Made by a program: the position numbers and the translations under genes. 64,000 bases of DNA, taken from the NCBI GenBank assembly GCA_944332265.1, contig CALVJQ010000001.1, positions 1-64,000 on the forward strand, given 5' to 3'. This DNA comes from an uncultured Bacilli bacterium (lineage in GTDB: Bacteria > Bacillota_I > Bacilli_A > RF39 > UBA660). Of the stretch, positions 43,604-52,522 are shown piece after piece (positions within the stretch are counted from its first letter, which is position 1; each line of letters starts with the position of its first letter). Below the pieces are notes generated by a model. That model did not search any database. It was given only the letters and a program-made list of their open reading frames with translations, and had not been told where the DNA came from.

Positions 43604-45367
43604 TTATTCATTAATTAAAACTGCTTTAATTCTTCTTACTCCAGCACTAGAAGCTTCTTCTTTCTTTATTTTAAACTTTGGTAATTCAGAAGTTCTTTTT
43701 ACATGCGGACCACCACATAACTCTTTAGAAATGACACCATAGTTATCATTACCAATAGAATAAACTGTAACAATATCAGGATACTTTTCAATAAACATAC
43801 ATTCTGCTCCAGATTTAATAGCTTCTTCCTTTGGCATTTCTTCTACTTTAACTTCTAAATCAGCATTTATCCATTCATTAACTAAATCTTCTGTCTTCTT
43901 TTTTTCCTCATCAGATAATTTATGATCACAACTAAAATCAAAACGCATACGCTCATCAGTTATATTCGAACCTCTTTGATGAACCTCTGGCCCAACTACA
44001 ACTTTCAAAGCAGCATTAAGTAAATGAGTTGCTGTATGATACCTTGTTTCAATTTCACTATTTCCAGCTAGACCACCTTTAAACTTCCCTGCTGAAGCTG
44101 TTCTACTCTTTTCTTGATGCTCTCTAAATTTCTCATTAAAACCTAATACATCAACTTCTAAATTACGTTCTCTAGCTAATTCAACCGTTAATTCCAAAGG
44201 AAATCCATAAGTATCAAATAAATGGAAAGCAACTTCCCCACTAATATTCTCCTTATTACGTGTAATCTTTTCAAACTCTCTTAATCCTTTTTCTAAAGTC
44301 TTACTAAAACGTTTCTTTTCATCTTGTAATACATTTAATACTACATCACGATTATCTTCTAATTCCTTATAATATTTTTGATATTTAGAAATTAATAAAG
44401 AAGCAATTTTTAAATCCCAATCACTATCTATATCGATATTTAAAGTTTTAGCATGACGAATAGCACGACGAATTAATCTTCTCAAAATATATCCTTGATC
44501 CGTATTACTTGGTTTAATTCCAGCTGGATCAGCCGCAATAAATACAGCAGTTCGAATATGATCAGCAATAATACGCATACTTCTTTCATTACCTTCATAA
44601 GGAATATTAGCAATTTCACTTATTAAATCAATAACATCCTTCCAAATACTTGATAGATAATTATCATTAACTCCTTCTAAAATAGCTGTTGTTCTTTCAA
44701 CACCCATTCCTGTATCAACATTTTTCTTCGGTAATTCAGAAATATTTCCTTTTTCATCCTTATTATATTGCATAAAAACATTATTCCAAATTTCTACCCA
44801 TCTATCATCACTAGGATCAAACTTCTCTGGAATACAATCATCACTTCTAAAATAAAATATTTCTGTATCAGCTCCACAAGGACCAGTTTCCCCAGCTATC
44901 CAAAAATTATCTTTTTCCGTTTTAGCTATTCTTTCTGGTTTTATTCCCAAACTTATCCATTTATTATAACTAACATCATCAAATGGTATATCATCATTTC
45001 CCGCAAATACCGTAACTGCTAATCTCTCTACAGGTATATTTAAATGTTCTGTTAAAAATTCAAAACTCCATTCTATACTTTCATCCTTAAAATAATCTCC
45101 TAAGCTCCAGTTTCCTAACATTTCAAAAAATGTATGATGTGTAACATCTCCAACCTCTTCTAAATCATTTGTCCTAATACATTTTTGATAATCACATAGC
45201 CTAGTACCATACGGATGAGATTGACCCATCAAATAAGGAATTAATGGTTGCATACCAGCTGTATTAAATAAAACAGACGGATCATTTTCTGGTACTACAG
45301 GAGCACTAGGTATCTGTTTATGTCCTTTACTAACAAAAAAATTAATATACAAATCTTTTAAATTCAT
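43604..45367 (-). CDS. alaS: Alanine--tRNA ligase, short form lacking the C-terminal C-Ala domain
   Basis: Class II synthetase charging tRNA-Ala. The 587-residue protein contains the aminoacylation domain (THHTFFEMLGNWSLGDYFK, residues 76-94; ETGPCGADTEI; DTGMGVERT), the tRNA-recognition domain, and the editing domain with all four metal ligands (His444 and His448 in YHTATHLL, Cys551 and His555 in ELCGGPH). It then stops right after the editing domain at VRRIKAVLINE. The usual bacterial enzyme has about 290 more residues carrying the DHHA1/C-Ala oligomerisation and tRNA-elbow-binding part. The region after Cys63-Ile-Arg is also shortened. AAGGAATG precedes the ATG. A strong terminator follows, so it is not a truncated open frame. 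Confidence 0.95.
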   Translation of the reverse strand: MNLKDLYINFFVSKGHKQIPSAPVVPENDPSVLFNTAGMQPLIPYLMGQSHPYGTRLCDYQKCIRTNDLEEVGDVTHHTFFEMLGNWSLGDYFKDESIEWSFEFLTEHLNIPVERLAVTVFAGNDDIPFDDVSYNKWISLGIKPERIAKTEKDNFWIAGETGPCGADTEIFYFRSDDCIPEKFDPSDDRWVEIWNNVFMQYNKDEKGNISELPKKNVDTGMGVERTTAILEGVNDNYLSSIWKDVIDLISEIANIPYEGNERSMRIIADHIRTAVFIAADPAGIKPSNTDQGYILRRLIRRAIRHAKTLNIDIDSDWDLKIASLLISKYQKYYKELEDNRDVVLNVLQDEKKRFSKTLEKGLREFEKITRNKENISGEVAFHLFDTYGFPLELTVELARERNLEVDVLGFNEKFREHQEKSRTASAGKFKGGLAGNSEIETRYHTATHLLNAALKVVVGPEVHQRGSNITDERMRFDFSCDHKLSDEEKKKTEDLVNEWINADLEVKVEEMPKEEAIKSGAECMFIEKYPDIVTVYSIGNDNYGVISKELCGGPHVKRTSELPKFKIKKEEASSAGVRRIKAVLINE

Positions 45368-45368
45368 T

Positions 45369-45887
45369 TTACTTCATTCCTTTCAAAATATTTAAAACTT
45401 CTTCCTTTAATTTGTCATCAAAATTATTATTAATAACAAAATCAAAATTATCATAACTATCTAAATCTGTTTCAGTATGATGTTTTTTTTCAATATCTTT
45501 TAAATCACGATAACCTTTTTCACAGTTAACTCTTATCGTTATAACATTTAAATCTTTTTTACTTTTAAAATAATTTAATTCATGTTCTAATCTAACATCA
45601 CTTACAATAACATTTTTAAAACCTTCTTGTTTATAAACCTCGATATCTTCAAAAACTCTCTTAGTTAAAAAATCTTCACTAATCGCTCGTAATTTATCTC
45701 CCATCTCCTGTAAAAATTGACGTGGTTTATCAAAATCTCTCCCATCCCAATCAGTCAACTCTAAAGCAAATAACTTAATATATTTACTAAAAGAAGTAAT
45801 GATTGTTTTATCTAAACTTTCTTTAATTATTAAAGCCACTTCATTTTTTCCACTACCAGCTTTACCAGATATCAAAAACAAATTCAT
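45369..45887 (-). CDS. P-loop (deoxy)nucleoside monophosphate kinase-like protein
   Basis: The 172-residue protein starts with ISGKAGSGKNEVA, a P-loop with Asn after the catalytic Lys (residues 8-15), as in phage-type deoxynucleoside monophosphate kinases. Later segments VIVSDVRLEHEL and ITIRVNCEKGYRDL fit that family, but the substrate cannot be assigned. AGGAGGAAT precedes the ATG. It is the first gene of the T-box-controlled operon and ends one base before alaS. Confidence 0.75.
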   Translation of the reverse strand: MNLFLISGKAGSGKNEVALIIKESLDKTIITSFSKYIKLFALELTDWDGRDFDKPRQFLQEMGDKLRAISEDFLTKRVFEDIEVYKQEGFKNVIVSDVRLEHELNYFKSKKDLNVITIRVNCEKGYRDLKDIEKKHHTETDLDSYDNFDFVINNNFDDKLKEEVLNILKGMK

Positions 45888-45899
45888 AATATTCCTCCT

Positions 45900-46098
45900 A
45901 AAAAAAAGATGATACCCTAAGGAGTGCTTTTAGCACGGTACCATCCTTTATTTAACTCAATTATAGATAACGGTTTAATCCGCTTAATCTCCGAAGGTAG
46001 CTCTTTCTTTTTGCCATCTCTTAGTTTCCACCAACCACTAAGTCTCTATAAGATTTTCAAAATACTTTGTCTTCATCAACAATTAATAAATAACAATT
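45900..46098 (-). promoter_or_regulatory. T-box leader of the kinase/alaS operon
   Basis: On the minus strand, AGAGAC and GGTTGGTGG of Stem I are followed by AAGCGGATTAAACCGTTA and the T-box core AAGGATGGTACCGTGC (45948-45933). A terminator helix with T8 (45907-45900) closes it. GCG at 45983-45981 is a possible alanine specifier, consistent with alaS, but the position is my reading of the fold. Confidence 0.9.
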
Positions 46099-46104
46099 AA
46101 ATAG

Positions 46105-46133
46105 ATTATATAATCTTTTTTATTTTTTGTAAA
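46105..46133 (-). promoter_or_regulatory. Promoter of the T-box/alaS transcript
   Basis: On the minus strand TTTACA (46133-46128), a 17-base spacer and TATAAT (46110-46105), about seven bases before the leader. Confidence 0.7.
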
Positions 46134-46142
46134 GCCACTATT

Positions 46143-46442
46143 TTAAAGTGAACGACTATTTTTGGCTAAACTTACCCCTTTATCCTCCATAGCAAAAGTT
46201 TGACCATATTCTCTTAATTCAATAACCTTCTTATCATCTAAAATAAAATTTAAAACTTCAAAAAAACTATTTAATTCAAAGTGTTCTTTAAATTCCTTTA
46301 CCCCTATCAAAGAAGCATTGAAACTATCTAAAATTTGATTTAATTTAACATTTCTTTCTTCTGTTAAATCAAACAATCTAAAAAACCACTCAAAAACATA
46401 TTCTTTTAAATTATGATAATTATCATCATTATAACTTGGCAT
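46143..46442 (-). CDS. Hypothetical protein, 99 residues
   Basis: A helical cytoplasmic protein of unknown function ending in a charged tail. AGGAAAGAAAAAA precedes the ATG. The 185 bases upstream of it (46443-46627) are AT-rich and show no gene. Confidence 0.6.
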   Translation of the reverse strand: MPSYNDDNYHNLKEYVFEWFFRLFDLTEERNVKLNQILDSFNASLIGVKEFKEHFELNSFFEVLNFILDDKKVIELREYGQTFAMEDKGVSLAKNSRSL

Positions 46443-46627
46443 TTTTTTCTTCCTTTCTTAAACACAAGGAATTAAATTGTACATCTATTTTAAATAAAAG
46501 TCAAATTTATTCTAACAATTTTAATTTAACTTTCTTACACTAAAAATAAATAATATTATAATTATTACTATCTAAATTAAAAACAATAATCTTTAAAAAA
46601 TTAAAATATCAATCTATAATTAAAAAG

Positions 46628-47641
46628 TTACTTTATAAATAATTTATTTTTGTATTGAAAATAATACTCAAAAATCACTTTAAACATTGCTATTAATGGA
46701 GTAGATATAATAAGACCAACTATTCCAAATAATTTACCAAATACCAATAATCCAGTAATTACTAAAATAGGACTTATTTTAATACTTTTACTCATTACAA
46801 TAGGTTGCAAAACGTAATTTTCAACACATTGAATCACAAAACAAATAATAATTGTCACTATTCCCATAAAATTACTCTCAGTAAAACCAACTAATACAGC
46901 TACACATCCTCCTATATAAGGCCCTATATAAGGAATTAAATCAGTTAAACCACATAAAATACCAAATAATAAAGGAGCTTCTAATCCAATCACCCAAAAA
47001 CTAATCGTACTCATAATTAATACAAAAAAAGCAACTAATAAAGTACCATTTACACATTTACGAACTTCATCGCTTATTTGTAAAATCAATTCTAAAACAT
47101 TGGCTTTCTTAGGTATTGTTCTAAACATATTTCTAAGCATCTTATCATAATCAAAACTTATATATAATCCCAATATCAAACCAATAAAAATTATTCCTAT
47201 ATATTTAAATATTCCTTTTACAAAAGCTAAAACACCACTAGGTAAAGCCTGAAGTAAAAATGAAATAAACTTATCTAAATATTTAATTAATCCCATACTA
47301 TCTATTTGTAATTCTAAACTACTAAACATTTCTGGTAATACATTAAGTAATTCTTTTAATTCTTGATAAATAATAGGAATTAAAAAATACAAAAATAAGC
47401 CTATAATAAATAAAAATATGATAAAAAATAAAATACAAAATAAACATCGATTTCCTCTAATACTTAACTTTCTTATTAATGGATTAATAAACCAAGCATA
47501 AATAAAACCAATTATTAAAGGAATTACTATATTAAATAATAATTTTAAATATTTAAAGACATTCAAATATTTAATTAAAAATATAATTAAAATGACTGCT
47601 ATTAAAAATAAAACTAATTCTTTAAGTTTCTTTTCATTCAT
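46628..47641 (-). CDS. AI-2E family transporter (PerM/YrrI-like)
   Basis: A 337-residue membrane protein with about seven or eight helices. It has the family layout: two or three N-terminal helices, a long soluble segment (ELKELLNVLPEMFSSLELQI), then helices containing GLTDLIPYIGPYIGG and SKSIKISPILVITGLLVFG. Substrates in this family include quorum-sensing molecules and ions in the few cases known; this one is unassigned. AAGGATGAT precedes the ATG. Its place between recD2 and alaS matches the yrrI locus of Bacillus as I remember it. Confidence 0.88.
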   Translation of the reverse strand: MNEKKLKELVLFLIAVILIIFLIKYLNVFKYLKLLFNIVIPLIIGFIYAWFINPLIRKLSIRGNRCLFCILFFIIFLFIIGLFLYFLIPIIYQELKELLNVLPEMFSSLELQIDSMGLIKYLDKFISFLLQALPSGVLAFVKGIFKYIGIIFIGLILGLYISFDYDKMLRNMFRTIPKKANVLELILQISDEVRKCVNGTLLVAFFVLIMSTISFWVIGLEAPLLFGILCGLTDLIPYIGPYIGGCVAVLVGFTESNFMGIVTIIICFVIQCVENYVLQPIVMSKSIKISPILVITGLLVFGKLFGIVGLIISTPLIAMFKVIFEYYFQYKNKLFIK

Positions 47642-47655
47642 TTAATCATCCTTAG

Positions 47656-47676
47656 AAAAAGGACCAATAAGGTCCT
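47656..47676 (-). terminator. Terminator of the 44-residue protein gene
   Basis: Stem AGGACC/GGTCCT (47671-47676 with 47660-47665), 5-base loop, then TTTTT on the minus strand. The upstream arm contains part of the TAG stop. Confidence 0.75.
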
Positions 47677-47809
47677 ACATTTCATCTATAACACAACACG
47701 TATCCATTTTCATTTTTTCTTTCATTATTCCAATTACTAAACCAGCTGCCATTGAAACAATAGTTGCTCCTGCAATTATCATTAAGTCTTTTTTCTTCAT
47801 TTTTTTCAT
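47675..47809 (-). CDS. 44-residue membrane protein
   Basis: An ATG with GAGGTGAATTT directly upstream opens a 45-codon frame (MKKMKKKDLMIIAGATIVSM as its first 20 residues). It has a lysine-rich start, one hydrophobic helix (about residues 9-28) with Gly/Ala spacing, and a tail with two adjacent cysteines (Cys38, Cys39). The ribosome binding site, the basic-hydrophobic pattern and the terminator at the stop support a real gene. It lies between recD2 and the AI-2E transporter. Function unknown. Confidence 0.7.
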   Translation of the reverse strand: MKKMKKKDLMIIAGATIVSMAAGLVIGIMKEKMKMDTCCVIDEM

Positions 47810-47829
47810 AAATTCACCTCTAATAGATA

Positions 47830-50034
47830 TTATTTACTATTTTCTAAAAATTTATTCATTAATTGTTCTTTTAAATTAGTTTTTCTCTTAGTTGAATAAT
47901 CATTATTAGTTGCCATAATAAAACTATCTTTTTCCCCTATTATAACTAAACTTTTCTTAGCTCGTGAAACTCCTGTATAAATAAGTTTATTATATAACAT
48001 CTTATAATATGCCTTAGAAATTGGCATTATAACATGGGCAAACTCTGAACCTTGACTTTTATGAATAGTTATAGCATATGCATGCTTAATATTAATTAAA
48101 TCTTCACGAGTATATAAAACTTCATTTCCATCAAAATCTATAGTAAATATTTCTTTCTTTTTAGGTGATGTAATAGTCCTTATACTACTAATATATCCAA
48201 TATCACCATTAAATATGTTATTATCTGGATCATTTACTAGTTGTAATACTTTATCATGTTCACGATATATAACATCCCCTACTTTAACTTCCTTTTTATC
48301 TTCATCTTTTGGATTAAATATTCCTTGTAATAAAATATTCAAATTATCAATTCCATTTTCACCCTTATACATTGGTGCCAATACTTGAATATCATCTTCT
48401 GTTAATCCCTTATCTTTACTCATTAAACATATTTTTCTTATCATTTCTTTTATGGCTAAACCACTAGCTAATAAAAAATTATAATCATCTGTTTGCCTTG
48501 TAAAGTCTTCACTTAAATTATGTTCTTTGATTTCTTTAGCTAAAATAGGAATATAAGAATTATCACTTTGACGATAAATCTGCTCTAATGTTGTATGTGT
48601 AAATAAATCACTAGTTATTAAATCATTTAATATTAACCCAGGTCCTACACTCGGTAATTGATTAGCATCTCCAACTAATACTAATGTAATATTATGTTTA
48701 ATCCCTTTAAGTAATGAATCAAATAAATATGTATCTATCATACTAGTTTCATCTACTATAATTAATTTATGACTATTCTTATTATATTCATTTATCTGAA
48801 ATTCATTTTTCTCTTTATTCCATTTCAAATAACGATGTATTGTCATTGCTGGCAAACCAGTTGAATCGCTCATTTTTTTAGCTGCTCGACCTGTTGGTGC
48901 TAAAAGAGCAATTTCATTTATCACATTTTTGTAATTAATATTATTTATTCGCATATATAACTTAACAATTGAATTTATAATGGTTGTTTTTCCAGTTCCA
49001 GGTCCTCCAGTAATAATACTAACTCGATTAGTTAAAGCCCTTTTTATCGCCTTCTTTTGATCAACATTATATTTAACATCATACTCTGCCTGCATACCCG
49101 CAATTAAAAGATCAAAGTTATCGATTTTCTCTTTACTATGCGAATTTATTAATTTTAAATTTAAAGCAATATCTTCCTCATAATCATAATATTCTTTTAA
49201 AAAGTATTTTTTACCTAAAACAATAATTTCATCTTTATCTCTTAATTCTTCAATATAATTATCAAATTCATTTTCTTCTATAAATATTTTAAAATCATTT
49301 CTTATATTACTAAACAATTCTTCTCTCGTTAAATAAGTATCACCATTTTTAAATCCTAATCTTTTAAAAGATTCTATTATACATGCTAAAACTCTTTCCC
49401 GAGAATTAGCTTCCCTCATCCCCAAAAAAACATTATCTAATTTAGTAAAATCAATAATGTCAATTAAATCATAAATATTATTATTTACAACTTCTAAAGA
49501 ACTTTCTCCCCATTTATTCAATATTGATAATGCTTCATTTATTGTAAAACCATATTTTTTTAATTGTACTATAATTTCATCAGTACTTTGGTACTTTATA
49601 ATAGAATTATATATTCTTTTAGCTTTAATTTCACTTATTCCGGGAACACTTAATAAATTAGTATAATCTTCTTTAATTTTAGATAAAGCTTCATCACCTA
49701 AATATTCTACTATTAATGTTGCTGTTTTTTCACCACATCCTTTAATTAAAGAACTAGAAAGAAAACTTATAACTGCATCTTTACCTTTAGGTTCCTCTCT
49801 TTCATAACTAGATACTTGAAATTGATTGCCATATCTTTCGTTAAAAACATATCTTCCTACTAAATTATAATAATCTTCATAGTTAACATCAGCAAAATAA
49901 CCAGTAAAAGTTATGGTTTTATTTACCATATCTTCTAATTCCGAAGAAGCTTCTTTTACCCTAAACAAACCAACTTTATAACCATTATCACTCTCGAAAA
50001 TCATTTGTTTAAATTTTCCTCTAATGCTGTCCAT
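47830..50034 (-). CDS. recD2: RecD2-type ATP-dependent DNA helicase
   Basis: A superfamily 1B 5'-3' helicase not tied to RecBC, 734 residues. N-terminal helix-hairpin-helix repeats (SVPGISEIKAKRIYNSI region) are followed by Walker A TGGPGTGKTT, the motif LAPTGRAAKKM, DETSMID, and GDANQLPSVGPG. Near the end are HAYAITIHKSQGSEF and YTGVSRAKKSLVIIG. I chose the ATG of MDSIRGKF because AGGTG lies six bases upstream; an earlier ATG lacks this. It is the standard RecD2 architecture. Confidence 0.95.
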   Translation of the reverse strand: MDSIRGKFKQMIFESDNGYKVGLFRVKEASSELEDMVNKTITFTGYFADVNYEDYYNLVGRYVFNERYGNQFQVSSYEREEPKGKDAVISFLSSSLIKGCGEKTATLIVEYLGDEALSKIKEDYTNLLSVPGISEIKAKRIYNSIIKYQSTDEIIVQLKKYGFTINEALSILNKWGESSLEVVNNNIYDLIDIIDFTKLDNVFLGMREANSRERVLACIIESFKRLGFKNGDTYLTREELFSNIRNDFKIFIEENEFDNYIEELRDKDEIIVLGKKYFLKEYYDYEEDIALNLKLINSHSKEKIDNFDLLIAGMQAEYDVKYNVDQKKAIKRALTNRVSIITGGPGTGKTTIINSIVKLYMRINNINYKNVINEIALLAPTGRAAKKMSDSTGLPAMTIHRYLKWNKEKNEFQINEYNKNSHKLIIVDETSMIDTYLFDSLLKGIKHNITLVLVGDANQLPSVGPGLILNDLITSDLFTHTTLEQIYRQSDNSYIPILAKEIKEHNLSEDFTRQTDDYNFLLASGLAIKEMIRKICLMSKDKGLTEDDIQVLAPMYKGENGIDNLNILLQGIFNPKDEDKKEVKVGDVIYREHDKVLQLVNDPDNNIFNGDIGYISSIRTITSPKKKEIFTIDFDGNEVLYTREDLINIKHAYAITIHKSQGSEFAHVIMPISKAYYKMLYNKLIYTGVSRAKKSLVIIGEKDSFIMATNNDYSTKRKTNLKEQLMNKFLENSK

Positions 50035-50071
50035 GACTATCACCTTTATAAATTTTATCACACCCAAACAA

Positions 50072-50097
50072 AAAAGGCGAATGTTTTTTCGCCTTTT
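50072..50097 (-). terminator. Terminator of the gene at 50096-51100
   Basis: Stem of 10 bp with GGCGA/TCGCC core (50088-50097 with 50072-50081), 6-base loop, T tract on the minus strand, touching the stop codon. Confidence 0.8.
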
Positions 50098-51100
50098 ATT
50101 TTGTCATTCTATTTTCTTGTTCTTTTAAATGTGACTGATCAACATATACAACACCATCTTTTATAATAGCATCATCCGGTAATTCCGTAATTGAATAATC
50201 TGCATCAAGAGCACGAACATAAACACTATATCCTCCTTCAGCAAAAACTGCTTCCTTACCATCTGCTAAAATTACTCGACCATTTTCATCTTCTAAAACA
50301 TTTCCTAAGTCATCTACTATAACAGCTTGCGCAAAAGGTGATTTTTCAAAAGTCTCATTAGAAAAAGTAACACTATTATTTAAATAATCATTGAAAGCCA
50401 TTATCTCACTTCTAAAATTATTACGTGCTCCTACTTTTGATTCAGCAATAATATCTTCAGGAATAGGTGTATCTAAATAATCAACATAATTATAATAACT
50501 ACCCATTGCTTTAGCAAAATAATCGGAATATGCTATTTCTCTTAAACTTTCAAATTGTTCAGACTCACTATCTGCACATATTTCTGATATTCTTCCCATT
50601 GTATAGTCTGCCCATTCCACGAGTATTAAATCATTAGCATCTGCCATAGAAATCTGACTATTAACATCAGTTGCAACAGCAACAGTTTGTGGTTTCGCCT
50701 TAAATACATCTAATGGTTTAATAACTCCTAATACTGATAAAGCAATAACTGAAGCTGCCGTTAATGCAACACCAATTCTTACACCTTTTTGCAATCTAAA
50801 CTTCTTTCTTTGTTGTTCTCTTTTTCTTTCTTGTCTAATTGCTCTTTCTTCCATTATTCTTTCTTTAGCTCCCATATGACAAACCGGATTATTATAATCA
50901 CCCTTTACTCTATTAAAAGTAATCTCTCCAATAGGAATACCATAATCGCCAACAAATAAATAACCATTTTTATTTTCTATAATATCTCTAACATTTAAAC
51001 CATAATTATTTTTAAACCAATCTGTTATATCCATTAATGACTTTTCAGTTAATCTATATCTACTTGCTAAATACGAAAGATCATAATTTTCATTAGCCAT
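50096..51100 (-). CDS. Single-pass membrane protein of unknown function, 334 residues
   Basis: A 100-residue cytoplasmic domain with a helix-turn-helix-like start (YLASRYRLTEKSLMDITDWF), an Arg/Lys/Glu-rich juxtamembrane segment, one helix at about 106-125, and an extracytoplasmic domain. I chose the ATG of MANENYD because GGGTGAG lies upstream. The codon usage and Ala/Asp-rich tail look less AT-driven than the neighbours. Function unknown; a membrane-bound regulator is one possibility, not supported by more than topology. Confidence 0.65.
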   Translation of the reverse strand: MANENYDLSYLASRYRLTEKSLMDITDWFKNNYGLNVRDIIENKNGYLFVGDYGIPIGEITFNRVKGDYNNPVCHMGAKERIMEERAIRQERKREQQRKKFRLQKGVRIGVALTAASVIALSVLGVIKPLDVFKAKPQTVAVATDVNSQISMADANDLILVEWADYTMGRISEICADSESEQFESLREIAYSDYFAKAMGSYYNYVDYLDTPIPEDIIAESKVGARNNFRSEIMAFNDYLNNSVTFSNETFEKSPFAQAVIVDDLGNVLEDENGRVILADGKEAVFAEGGYSVYVRALDADYSITELPDDAIIKDGVVYVDQSHLKEQENRMTK

Positions 51101-51150
51101 ATTCTCACCCAATTCATTATTATATTCTAACTATAATTAATTATATAATA

Positions 51151-51180
51151 AAAAAAAACCTTTTTCAATAATAGAAAAAG
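51151..51180 (-). terminator. Terminator of mtaB
   Basis: Stem CTTTTTC/GAAAAAG (51174-51180 with 51160-51166), 7-base loop, then T8 on the minus strand, three bases after the stop. Confidence 0.7.
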
Positions 51181-51182
51181 AT

Positions 51183-52463
51183 TTATCTAAGATTCCCAAA
51201 AACCTTATCAATTAAAGCTGATTCAATAACTACATCATAAAAAGTATTCTCTTTTAAATTTTCTTTAATTATCACTTTTAAAAAGTTCTCAGTATGACCT
51301 ATTGCCATCCCATCTTTATTTTCTTCTATTAATACTTTAACTACTTGACCAACAAATCTTTTATTAAATTCTAACTGCAAATCTTCATCAATAGCAATTA
51401 ATCTTCTAGCTCTTTCCTTTTTAATATTATTAGGGATTTGTAAAGGCATAGTAGCAGCTTTAGTACCTTCTCTCTTAGAATAAGGGAAAACATGTATTTT
51501 ACTAAAACCAACTTCCAAACAAAAATTAATACATTCTAAGAAATCATCTTCAGTCTCTCCAGGGAATCCTACTATAACATCTGTTGTCAAATTAATATCA
51601 GGTCTTGCCTCTTTTATCTTTTTAATTTTTTCTAAATATTCCTCTTTAGTATATTTACGATTCATCAATTTTAATACTTTCTCACTACCTGACTGCAAAG
51701 ATACATGTAAATGTCCACATAATTTAGAATTTACTCTTAATTCATTAATAAATTTATCATTTATTTCTGTTATCTCAATACTAGAAACTCTAATCCTTTC
51801 TAATCCTTCAATTAAAGAAAGTTTTCTTATTAAATCAGTTAAATCATATAAACCTGTTTCTCTTCCATAAGCTCCTGTATTAATTCCAGTTAAAACTATT
51901 TCTTTGTGTCCTTTTAAAACTAAATTATTAACCTCTAAAATAACATCATCTATCTTTTTACTACGAATGTTTCCTCTTAAATAAGGAATAATACAATAAG
52001 CACAAAAATTATTACATCCGTCTTGAATTTTTACATAAGCTCTAGTTAATTCAGTAAAAGAATCTACTTTCATTTCCTCAAAAGGAATATTCCTATCATC
52101 ATAAAACTTTACATACTTCTTCTTATTAAGAATAAAATCATTAATTAATTTTACAACCTGTCCTTTATCATGATTTCCAATTAAAATATCTATATCTAAA
52201 TCATTCAATTCTTCTCTTTTATTCTCTGCTGTACATCCACAAACCATCAAAAGACAATTTTGATTATCACGTCTTATATTACGAATCATCTTCTTACACT
52301 TATTATCAGCAGTATTAGTAACACTACAAGTATTAACAATAACGATATCACTTTCCTTATAATCATCACTATAACAATACCCATTAATTAATAATTGCTC
52401 TTTCATAAAAGTTGATTCATAAGCATTAACTTTACAGCCAAAAGTTAATATAGTAAATTTCAT
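51183..52463 (-). CDS. mtaB: tRNA t6A37 methylthiotransferase
   Basis: A radical-SAM enzyme converting t6A37 to ms2t6A37 in tRNAs reading ANN codons. The 426-residue protein has the N-terminal UPF0004 domain with three cysteines (FGCKVNAYES, NTCSVTN, CGCTAEN), the radical-SAM CxxxCxxC in QDGCNNFCAYC, and a TRAM domain at the C-terminus (GQVVKVLIEE onward). GTGGTGG precedes the ATG. Its place downstream of dnaJ follows the Bacillus chaperone locus. Confidence 0.95.
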   Translation of the reverse strand: MKFTILTFGCKVNAYESTFMKEQLLINGYCYSDDYKESDIVIVNTCSVTNTADNKCKKMIRNIRRDNQNCLLMVCGCTAENKREELNDLDIDILIGNHDKGQVVKLINDFILNKKKYVKFYDDRNIPFEEMKVDSFTELTRAYVKIQDGCNNFCAYCIIPYLRGNIRSKKIDDVILEVNNLVLKGHKEIVLTGINTGAYGRETGLYDLTDLIRKLSLIEGLERIRVSSIEITEINDKFINELRVNSKLCGHLHVSLQSGSEKVLKLMNRKYTKEEYLEKIKKIKEARPDINLTTDVIVGFPGETEDDFLECINFCLEVGFSKIHVFPYSKREGTKAATMPLQIPNNIKKERARRLIAIDEDLQLEFNKRFVGQVVKVLIEENKDGMAIGHTENFLKVIIKENLKENTFYDVVIESALIDKVFGNLR

Positions 52464-52494
52464 AATACCACCACTTCTGCTAGATTATAACATA

Positions 52495-52522
52495 AAAAAA
52501 GCAATTTTCCAAAATTACTTTT
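52495..52522 (-). terminator. Terminator of the DUF3267 gene
   Basis: Twelve-base arms (52511-52522 with 52497-52508) with one mismatch and a 2-base centre, then a T7 tract on the minus strand, overlapping the stop. Confidence 0.65.

Noticed and set aside
46443-46627. Possible small gene or RNA in the gap between the 99-residue protein and the AI-2E transporter
   Set aside because: The stretch is AT-rich, with frequent stops in all frames and no promoter-terminator pair that I can support.
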